Shown here: piece after piece, positions 54,165 to 64,000 of the stretch
Numbering within the stretch: the stretch's first letter is position 1
Layout: each line of letters starts with the position of its first letter
Origin: Simmondsia chinensis
Taxonomy: Eukaryota > Streptophyta > Magnoliopsida > Caryophyllales > Simmondsiaceae
DNA length: 64,000 bases
Direction: 5' to 3'
Assembly (NCBI GenBank): GCA_018398585.1
Contig: JAGTTD010000019.1
Location: 9,151,702-9,215,701, forward strand
Notes under the pieces: generated by a model
Told to the model about the DNA's origin: nothing
The model's input: the letters and a program-made list of their open reading frames with translations, nothing else
Database searches by the model: none
Position numbers and translations under genes: made by a program

Positions 54165-57100
54165 GTAAGATAATTTAAACTATTTTTAGTAATATTAATT
54201 TGATAGTTTATTATAACAATTAAATATATGACATGGTTTTATTAATAGCATCAACTATGATATATATTATTAATATATTTATAAGTTTACAAACTAACAT
54301 TTTATGAAAAAATCACCAATATAATTAAATAATTTAATAATTGGGTTAGGAAAGGTTTGAAAATTCCTAAGCCATTTAAAAATCGGGTCGGATTTGGGTT
54401 GGCTTCACTTCTAAAAATCCTCGCATAGCACAACACATTTGCTAGTCCTAATCATGTCAGGCGAGTATTGCCTTACATTAAGGAAGATGCAATGTATTTT
54501 TACAGCATGACAGCAACCAAACGGAAATAGAATAAATGGGCTTTGAATCCTATTAGACTCTGTTTGGCACATGAAATTAGAATTGGACTATGAAATTCCA
54601 ATTTCAATTCCAATTTTGGCGGAATTAGAACTCTGATGGAATTGAAATTTCATTGTTTGGTTCATCAAAGAAATTGGAGGATAATTACATGATGATTCTA
54701 ATTATCAAGGGTTCTCGATCAATCAAGTTAGGGCATTTCTAGTTCTAAATCAACTACAGTCAGATTTTGGTTAGAGCGGTTCACATAGCATTTGAATTGT
54801 TAGAGCGGTTCACTTTTAGTTCGAATTATTCAAGCTTCGAGTCACTCATGTCAAGTATTGCATCGGGTATTTAGAGTTCATGTTTTCTCAGATTTTCAGT
54901 TAATCGGGTTAGGTCTTTTCAGGATTATGCTAGAATAAATCGGGATGGTTGATTTATGTTATTTCAAGCTCAAGTTATCTTAGTTTTGGGACACGAGTTG
55001 TATCATTTCAAATATCAAGTCATCTTAGGTTGAGTTTGAGATAGGTCAGGTCATTTTAGGTTTGGGTCATATTAAGTTTGGGTCAATTTGATGGGGTTGT
55101 TTGCTTTATTTGTTTGTTAGTAGTGTGATGTGGTTGCCGTAAATACAAATGTAAACAAACTTACAAAAAGGACTCACCGCAACTAGGGAGTGCGCCTAAA
55201 TTCGAACCGCACATCATTGACCTCAACCACTCTCCTTCTCGGAGAAAAGGAGGTGATATTTTGGTGTATCCAACTTCATTTGTTTAACATATATATTCTG
55301 CTTATATTCCTATTAAGAAGACTTTTATATGTTTCATGGATTTTTTGATATATATATATATATATATACATATAACAGAAAATTAAAAGGATATGGACCT
55401 AACTCAAGTGGCAGTTATAATAACGGAGTAAGGCGCACAGACACCTTTCCTCGTACACTTAAAAGTCAGGAACTGGGGTGGAAGAAACCTAAGAGCTCAG
55501 CAGCCCACTTATAAGCCCGAGTCAATTAGATTTTTGGGCCTAACACCCTTTACTTATAATAACTCGAATGAGTTAGAGTTTGACAAGATTTAGGTGGAAC
55601 AAACCGTATTTGTGTCCCTGGATGAGGACCAACGCAATCAAGGTCAAGCCTTGACTGTCAAAGCCCTTAAACAATGGCGTAAACCTAAGTTCATATGACT
55701 TACTAAGCAGTGACAATAGGATTAAAAACCAACGCAATCAAGGTCAAGTATTTGCCATCAAAGCCTTCAACAAAAGCCTCAATTATTAACTTGTCAATTT
55801 TGGGAACAGATTAAAACGAAGAGTTCATATCTGAAACCCGAAGAACTGTATTGTTGATGAAGCAAGTACAACAAGATGTACGCTACACTAAACTAAGTTA
55901 AGTTACGCTACTCATAGAAAAAACCATAAGTGTGCTACAGAAAAACTTGAAGAAGTTTTGTATGGGTGGTATTAGATAATTTACAACTACAATAGTGTCT
56001 CTTATTTATAGAAAAACAAAATAACGGTTGCCCCTATTTCCGCGGCATTTCCTCCTCGCGTGGGCCACCAAATTTCTTTGGAGCGTAAAAATGCAGTGAA
56101 CGTGCCCCTGATTTGGTGTGCTCGAGCGTCTTTTGGGAAGCCTATGTCTACTTTTTCATTTGGAATTGCTTCTAGATGTCCCACGTTCTGTTGGATAAGA
56201 TTGATGCCCACGCATTCTAAAATTACATTCCAATTAACTGTATCGAGTTTGGAAACCGTATGTCTTGCAGCCTTCTAAGAAGTCCCTTAAACTCGAGCTC
56301 CTTTACCCCTCAACCACCTCAAGCCTCAAGTGGCTAGTACCCTTGTCAGGGCTTAAATTCCTCAAGCAGCTGGGCTCGAGGCACCACTATCTTAGCATCT
56401 AAAGGCCTTACCTTCCTCGAGGAGGGCCTCACATGACAAGTGTGTGGCACTTTGCTCAAAAAGACATTGTCCCATCTTCCTCGAATTTATGGTGTAAACA
56501 AATGCCACCCTTTTAGCCATTGGTAATCTCTAACTTCCAACGGGTAAAAAATCTGCTTGAGGGGGTTAATCATTTTAGATACCTAATTTTTTACGCCCGA
56601 TTTTTTAAATTTCTAGCGGTATTTATCATTTAGATACCTACTTTTTCTCAAATCCTATTGTAAATATTTTTAACTTTCCATTCAATTTTTTCCTTCAACT
56701 TTTCCTTGCACTTAAAATATGGGAAACATACTTTCCTTCATATTTGTTTTCAGTTGGCAGCATTTTTGGGGTTCCAAAAGGACCCTTTTTTCTTTTTTGT
56801 TTTTCAGTTGGAAATCTAGTTTAGGAATAGAATCATTGATAGTTTTCTAATAAGGGAAAAACGAGTGCAAGTAATTCCAATTTTTCAATTTTTTGAAAAA
56901 TAAAAAGGTATAGACATTAGTAATACCCACAAATATGAAAACTGGCAACTCAATCCGAACCCGACCCAAAAAAATAGGCTAATCAATACAAAAAGTGTCT
57001 GTATATCCTGTTCATGCAAATTTAGATATTGGTTTAGGTTAGGGGTGTAAAAGAGCAAAGTCAAGCCGAGCACCCCCTTATTTGAGCTCAAGCTTGATAA

Positions 57101-58531
57101 GACTTATCGAGCTCGAGTTTGAACCGAGCTCTCGTCGAGCTTTTGAACATTTTTTCAAGTTTGATTCGATAAAATTCTAGTGTGTTGGATACTTGGCTTG
57201 GCTTGTTAGCCTAATCAAGCCAAGCTCATTATTAAGCGGGATTGAGCTTACAACCAAGCCAAGCTTGCTATCAAGTCGAGCTAGCCACCAAGTAGAGCTA
57301 CATGTGTCACTATTGAGTCATTGTTGAACCATTTTTGAGTTAATCCCAACTCTTAATAAGTCTTTAATAAGCTCTTATTCGGCCTTTAAAGTATTTGCTT
57401 TGTCATTCATTTACATTACATTGGAATTAACTATTGTTGTCTTAGTGGCTGGTTTGGTATTGCTTTAAAATTTGGGAACCTAGACTTAAGTAGCCCAAAA
57501 GCATGCTCGATTACGTCTTGCAAAGATCAGGGTCATTAAACAACTCACATTGTTTTATTATTTGTCCTCGGCTTTAAAGGGTAGATTGTGGGTTGTAGGC
57601 TAGAATTGATGATAATGTCATGAGAATGTGATAGAAAGAATAAGGGTGAAGTGAGGAAAATGAGAACAAGAATAAAGTCGAGAATAAGAGTGAACATGAA
57701 AAACTTGAAAGAAACACAAAGTAAAAAATTCCGGAAAATAGGTTTGAATTATTTTCTAAATTTTCCAAAATAGTAAGGAAAATGGAAAATTATTTTCCAA
57801 TTTTCCAAGTCTACACAACTATTCTAATTTTCCATAAAAGTTTTTCAAGAAAACTAAAACATGTTCTAGTTTTAAATTGCTCTCTTGAACTTTCTAATGC
57901 TGTGTTTGGAGCATGAAATTAGGATTGAGATTGGAATTGAGGCTCATAATTCTAATTCTATTGTTTGATTGACCTACTAGAATTAAATTTACAAATCCAC
58001 TGTCCAATTACATGGAATTGGAAATGATGGAAAGTTGTTCACCCAATTCACATGGAGGAAGGTCTTCGCTTTCATGTGGTTCTTTGAAGAAGCCCACAAA
58101 CGCACACACCGAAACATTTCAAGAGGGTTTGGTACAGTGTGATGGGTTTCAAACCCAGAGATGCACGGTTTGTCATTCTAAGACATCCAAGAAAGATCCT
58201 CCTTGATGGTAACAAGGCCAATAGGGCTCTGAAGCCTATCAGAGACCATTAAAACGTCTGATTGAACCAAACATGCCATCTACTCAGTAGGGCTTTCAGC
58301 ATGAGGGTTAGAGGCAGAGACAGCGTAGGAGATTTGAGCCATTTCTTAGTGGTTGGTGAAGAATCTCAAGATACAAAGAGCAGGTTAACAATGAAGAGTA
58401 AAGGAATCACAGGCAAAGAGCAAGTGTTTTTGAGTGCTTGATCACAACGAAAAGAGAGCATAGAGCATAAGAGTGAAGTTTTGAAGCCCTAACTGTCATA
58501 TTTAAAGACACATGGGAACGAAGGAAGGCGA
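54165..58531. other. Gene-poor region with decayed repeats
   Basis: 54550-54690 and 57900-58020 share tgtttgg...catgaaattag(a/g)attg and gaattggaatt words, a probable MITE family. 54700-55090 has degenerate gggtcattt words. A 30-bp direct repeat (accaacgcaatcaaggtcaa) occurs at 55630 and 55731. 55850-56280 has a TATAAATA box on the minus strand and could be an LTR remnant, unproven. 57030-57400 resembles the hAT-like element of intron 10. 58012-58206 is open on the plus strand but not recognised. Confidence 0.45.
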
Positions 58532-60468
58532 TGTTGGGAACATATTTCAAAAAGTTTTCCTAGATCAACTTGAGTGAGTGCAACGGAAAAACAATTTAAA
58601 ATTTTTAATTTTAAATCTAAAGCCCCGATCTAATTAAACTATTTAATTAGGTCTAGATCTTACTCTAATAGATTTATAATATGACAGATAAAACATATCG
58701 AATAAATCAAATATAAACATGGAATGAAGAATAAACAAAATAAAGGAAAAACAAATTAAATATCACATTTTTAATTAGATATACCTGAAGCGCGAATCCC
58801 AATTCTGACTTGAAGACCTAAAATTGGAAGAAGATTTCCTGACACCTCCAGGACTTCTTCGCAATGACCTCTTCTAGCACTGAGAGTGTGGGCTCCAAAA
58901 AATATTTATTTTAAACTTTCCTTAAGAAAACTATTTGGAACAAAATTTTTCTTTTTAATCTTTTCGAAAAATAATTTAAGAAAATTATGCTATACAATAA
59001 TTTAGCAAACCCCTAAAAATAATTTTAGGATTTTTTTTTTTTTTTTTTTGTGGAAGAAACCCAGGTTCCAAAAACCTTAAACTTATTCTTAAAAACCCAA
59101 GGCCTAAAGTGAGGCTCATATATAAGTCAAAAAGGGCGTTGATGTCATCGTGACGTCAGCCCCTTTCTCCACATCATGTACGCATTAAAACACCCGGGCT
59201 CTGACATTAGCAACCCCTGTTTTTTGTTTTTTATTTATTATTTTTTAAAAATTTGCACGCGCCCACCCAAAGCTATTTTCGGCCGAGCATGCATTGCACG
59301 TGTGGGGCCGTGATGTTTCTTTTTCTCCCCTTTTTTGTTTAAAAACATGATATAATTTATCATATTATATATTTATCTTATGAATATTTTTTACCATAGA
59401 AATTTATTTATCTCATAAATGAACTCAATTTAAATATTTCCAAACAATGCTTGGGTTAAGGTTTGCTGTGGAACCTCAGGGACAATCTAACTCTACTTTC
59501 AAATAGATCAAATATGATTATCATCTCATGATAACAATAGATTACCATTTAATAAAACTTAATTCCACTAAATAAGTTTTACTCCATTCTGGAATTAAAT
59601 ATATTCACTCAAGAATTTTCTTAAAGAACTTTTATTACGATAATTAACCCCTCTAGGAGATATTCGTGAGCAAAAGTAACTTTAACTACTATCATTACTT
59701 TTCTCACATCTTTCACCATAGTTCCCAACTCGCCCTTCTCGAACAGTTCAATAATACAGAAACAATTTCCGTATTAATTTCAAATGTCAAACATATGGAA
59801 TACTTCGGCCAAAGATTCTAGAATATGTTCATATATTTGCGATTAAACTAAGGGGACATCTTTATCTATTTAGTGACTATAGATTTCACGTAAAACAACT
59901 GTTTCCACCATACTTCATAAGCCGTTACCCAACGCACATAAGATTCAAGTCAATGCACTTTGTCTAATCCTTTTGGCATATTAAAGCAATGAACAATTCA
60001 TGCACGAGTTCAGACTGTTTCCTGGATTTAGAGTTATCGTCTTACAGAATTAATTATTTCTGATAGTAGTTAAGAAACAAATAATTCAGATGGTCCTACT
60101 CAGTGTCCCAATCTTACTTATGACACAAACATAATACTCTTAGATTCCTATTCACATGATCAAGACAAGTCATCAAAAGTATCATATTATAGTCTTATCA
60201 GACAAGTTATCCAAACTTATCACTGACTACAAACATACTTTGACAACATATCACTAGTTTGATCTAAGTCTATCTATGGTTCAATCTTAGTGACCACTTA
60301 GATGACATGTCATCTTGGCCTATGTCCAACTCATGGAACGTTTTAAAAAATAATCACACGCATGTTTGACTCGTAAAACATAATCAGACAATAAATAAAT
60401 AAAATAATTTTATTTATTTAGAAATTTAAAACTAACTAATTGGGTTTTTCAGGACACCAATTTCAACA
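58532..60468. mobile_element. Probable solo LTR, 1.94 kb
   Basis: Begins TGTTGGGAACATATTTC and ends CCAATTTCAACA (TGTTG/CAACA). Flanks ggcga (58527-58531) and ggtga (60469-60473) match at four of five bases. No gag or pol inside. The TGTTGGGAA start and long AT-rich body resemble LTRs of large plant LTR families. It abuts the 5'-incomplete end of Gypsy-3. Confidence 0.6.
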
Positions 60469-60481
60469 GGTGAAAAAATAG

Positions 60482-63400
60482 TGTCAGATGCATAAAAGAG
60501 TTCAATTATTTTGGGTGGAAGTTGATGAGGATATTGAAGAGGTTTCGGATCCACCAATCACCATTGACCTGGACCTCGAACCAAACATTTTGATCCATCC
60601 TCTTGAGGGGTTTAATTTTTGCCAAACTATGAATGTCGCAGGTTCTGTTAGGATACGCACTATTAGCATTTTGATTGATAGTGGGAGCACCCATAATTTC
60701 ATCGATCTTACCTTGGCTTGGTCTTTGGGGTGTCCTATTGGTGTTACTCACTGACATCCAATCACCATCGCTGACAGTTAGCAACTCCAATGTGGAGGTC
60801 TATGTCGGGCTTTCGTTGGGTTATGCAAGGCATTGAATTTGTCTTGGATTTCTTGCTTTTTCCACTCTCTGGTTGTGACATGATTTCGAGTATACAGTGG
60901 TTGCGAACCTTTGGCAAGGTTCAATGGGATTTTCGCACATTAGTCATGGATTTCAATTTTCAAGGACGCCATGTAACTCATCATGTGTTGCTCAGTTCCC
61001 AGCTCAAAACCATCTCAGATTACATTTAATCAACTTCTCGTTGGCCCGTCTTCGTTTTATGCAATACAAGTCACCATTCCTGCGTTGGGTTCCTGTTTTA
61101 GCATTGTTATGGCCAAACAACCAATGGACGACACCTATTCTATAGAAATACAGGCTATTTTGTCTGATTTTCCCACTGTTTTTTCTAACTAGCTGCCACT
61201 ACCACTACCACCTTCCTGGCCCAATTTTGATCACCATATACCATTGAAGACAGGTAGTAATCCTGTCAATCTTCATCCTTATTGTTATCCTCTCTTCCAA
61301 AAAGATGTTATCGTGAAGCTCATTGCCGAGATATTGCAAGCGGGTGTTATTCAGAATAGTTCCACATCGTTCACTTCTCCGGTGATGCTTGTTAAAAAGA
61401 AGGACGGCTCTTGACGCTTATGTGTCAATTATCAAGCCTTAAATAAGATGAATTTGAAGGATAAGTTTCTTATCCCAATTGTTGAGGAGTTGTTGTAGGA
61501 ATTAGGCGGCACCTAAATTGTTTTTCCAAAATTGATCTTAAATCGGGATATTGGCAAATTCGCATGGCACCTAAGACCGCTTTTTGTACTCACTTCGGTC
61601 ACTATGAGTTCACCGTTATACCAGTTCGGATTTTCGAACGCCCCATCGACGTTTCAAAGCTTCATGCATGATGTATTTTGTCCGCATCTTTGTAAGTTTG
61701 TCCTCGTTGTTTTTGACAGTATACTCATATATACTCCCTCGTGGACGGACCACTGTTCTCATTTGCGTTGTGTCTTGTGCTTGCTTCGGGGTAATCACTC
61801 ATGGCCAACTCGGCCAAGTGCCACTTAGAAGAGTGACATATTGAGCATCTCGGTCCTTTTATCTCGATTGAGGGAGTGGCTGTTAACCCCCGAAAAATTT
61901 AGGCCGTTGTTGATTGGCCTTGCCCTATGACTGTGAAACAATGGCGCGGATTCCTCGGTCTTTTGGGCTATTACCGCCGCTTCATTGCATAGTATGGTAA
62001 CCTTGCTCAGCCATTGATGCTATTTCTACACAAGGATAGTTTTAAGTGGAATTCCGATGCTGAGGCTGCATTTATTTGCGTTAAATAGGCGTTAACTTCA
62101 GCCCTTGTTTTGGCGCTTCCCAATTTTTCTCAGACCTTCATTATATTAACTGACGCCTCGGGCACCGGTATTGGGGTGTATTAATGCAGGGGGCCGCCCC
62201 ATTGCCTTCATTAGCGACACTCTTGCTCCGAAACATCAATTGATGTCAATCTATGAACGTGAATTATTAGTCATGGTTTTTGCCGTGGATTAACGGCACC
62301 AGTATTGCACGGGCCATCACTTCATTATTTGTACAGACCAACAGAGTCTGAAATGCCTTCTTGAGTAGAAGTTGTCCACTTCTTTTCAGTACTTTTGGCT
62401 CTCACGTTTGATTGGTTATGATTATGATATCATTTATAAAACGGGTTCTAATAACCGCGCCGCAAATGCACTTTCCCGTGTCACGGGCTCTGACATTTTA
62501 TGTAAGGATCATCGTACTTCTATGCCTGGCTCCAAAATTCATGGTCCAGGGATCCATCCTTGGCGCAAATCATAGCCAACAAGTCCAGTGAACTGTTGTC
62601 CTACCCTCGTTTCTCTTGGCGTCGAGACCAGCTCTGCCTCATTGTCGGCAACGACCCTTCTCTATGTCGTTCCATTTTATCTTGGCTCCATGATTCAGCT
62701 TAGGGGGGTCATTCAGGAGTGGAGGTCACTTACTATCGCATTCAAACTCTATTTTATTGGAGGGCCCTTCATTCCGATATGTAGGACTCTATTCGTCAGC
62801 GTCCAACGTGTCAACAAGACAAGTATGATACTACTGCATCACTGGGTTTACTTCAACCTTTGCCTATTCCTTCTTCAGTATGGATAGTATTTCTCTCGAC
62901 GTTATTGAAGGCTTACCGCCTTCACATGGGTATTATATTGTTTTGGTGGTGGTCGACCGTTTAAGCAAGTACGGCCACTTCTTTGCTGTTTGTCATCCGT
63001 ACACAGCCGCTAGCATCACTCAATTATTCCTTGATCAGGTGTACCACCTCCATGGTCTTCCCCATAGTATTATTAGTGATCGTGACCCTATCTTAATTAG
63101 CGCCTGATGGAGTGAGCTCTTTGTCAGATTGGGTACCTAGTTGAATTCATCATCCCCATACCATCCTCAATTCGATGGGCAAAAGGAGGCCCTCAATCTG
63201 GGGAGATACTTTCGTTGTATAGCGGGAGAATATCCCACTAATTGGAGCAAGTGGCTCTCTCTCGCGGAATGGTGGTATAACACCACCTTTCATTCCACCG
63301 CTCAGACTACACCGTACGAGATTTTGTATGAGCAACCGCTCAGACTACCGAGCGAATCCCCTGTTGATGCAATCGATCGATTGCTCACAACTAGAGAGGA

Positions 63401-63934
63401 CATGGCACACCGACTCAAGCACAACCTTCAATGTGCTCAGAATCGTATGAAACAGCAAGCCAACCGTCACCATTCCGAGCGCGAGTACCAGATTGGCGAT
63501 TTTGTGTGGTTGAGGATTCAACCATATCGGCAATAGAGGGTCGAGTCCTGACGCTACCACAAACTCTCCCCTCGGTACTTCGGTCCTTTCCGCATTCTCA
63601 ACCGCATTGGCCCAATCACCTACAAACTTGATTTTCCGGCCTCCGCTTCCAATCATCCAATGGTGCATGTTTTCCTCCTGAAGCATTACACCATTGTTCC
63701 CGTTGTCATCGTCCCTTTACCTTCGATATAGCCTCCGGCCCCACCACCTGTGGTCCCTCTTGCGGTCCTTGACCACTGCATGGTTTGTCATAGACGGGAT
63801 GCAGCTATTCTGGTCCTCGTCCATTAAACGAGTCAATCACCAGACATCACAACATGGGAGTACCTTTACGACCTCCAACTATGCTTTCCCGAATTTTGAC
63901 CATTGCGGACAAGGGTCTGGTCATGCAAGGGGTA
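60482..63934 (+). pseudogene. Gypsy-3: chromovirus gag-end/pol remnant, 5'-incomplete
   Basis: Starts at the last part of a gag zinc knuckle, then protease (ILIDSGSTHNFID near 60680). RT pieces follow (MLVKKKDGS then TGA at 61412-61414 where Trp is usual; [10 protein letters not shown]; active-site box VFDSILIY with the second Asp replaced by Ser). RNase H (YKTGSNNRAANALSR) comes next, then integrase ([32 protein letters not shown]) and a C-terminal chromodomain-like stretch (LVH*TSQSPDITTWEYL). Many stops and shifts are present. More decayed than Gypsy-2. Confidence 0.9.
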
Positions 63935-64000
63935 TTGATATGCACAGAGTTTCCTGATTAGTATAAATATATTAAGCTTTATATTAGGGTTAGTATAAAT
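63935..64000 (+). repeat. Likely start of the Gypsy-3 3' LTR
   Basis: A purine-rich stretch (gcaaggggtat, 63924-63934) is followed by TGATATGCACAGAG, resembling the TGATACAG start of the Gypsy-2 LTR. The rest lies outside the window. Confidence 0.5.

Noticed and set aside
58303..58362. Short minus-strand ORF starting MAQISYAVSASN after a promoter-like leader
   Set aside because: Only about 20 codons, no recognisable protein; insufficient evidence for a gene.

Overview
The window is nuclear DNA of a flowering plant, most likely a eudicot. It has spliced genes with GT-AG and GC-AG introns, plant-type Ty3/gypsy, RTE, L1, MULE and Helitron remains, and a plant-specific acyl-CoA dehydrogenase. 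The species cannot be named from the sequence. About three quarters of the window is mobile-element DNA in various states of decay. No tRNA gene, CRISPR array or bacterial-type operon was seen.

Host genes. (1) The left edge holds the 5' part of a pectinesterase gene (minus strand, exon 1 complete, exon 2 running off at base 1). (2) From 10704 to 35862 (minus strand) lies a complete gene for an IBR3/ACAD10-type protein, with an aminoglycoside-phosphotransferase-like kinase domain fused to an acyl-CoA dehydrogenase. I could trace 17 exons and 833 codons in one uninterrupted frame, with an ARL peroxisomal C-terminus. Its first intron is 14.2 kb long because it is packed with transposons. (3) A 5' fragment of a glyoxalase/VOC-like gene at 53570 lies between inverted-repeat-like ends and looks like captured DNA.

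Mobile layer, left to right. Gypsy-1 (2214-7594) has two 488-bp LTRs, a TTTAT target duplication and stop-ridden gag-pol. A MITE sits at 9.1-9.5 kb. Three copies of a short retroposon with a 5S-rRNA-derived head lie at 9.9, 16.4 and 22.5 kb. RTE-type LINEs lie in introns 4 and 1 of the dehydrogenase gene. The LINE in intron 1 carries a SINE and a chromodomain gypsy element (Gypsy-2) nested inside it. At 36.0-53.1 kb lies a possible very large MULE with modular terminal inverted repeats. It holds a decayed MuDR transposase, a plant-mobile-domain gene, two long palindromes, a Helitron, an L1 ORF1 remnant, a GGTGGC-rich MITE and AT-rich tandem repeats. At 58.5-60.5 kb is a probable solo LTR, and from 60.5 kb to the right edge the decayed pol of Gypsy-3.

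Most interesting points. The SINE family couples a 5S rRNA pol III promoter to the 3' end of the RTE LINE found in the same intron, so head donor, tail donor and product can be read side by side. The MULE end lies about 160 bp upstream of the dehydrogenase start codon. The MULE region also contains a near-perfect palindrome of more than 500 bp that could be transcribed as a hairpin.
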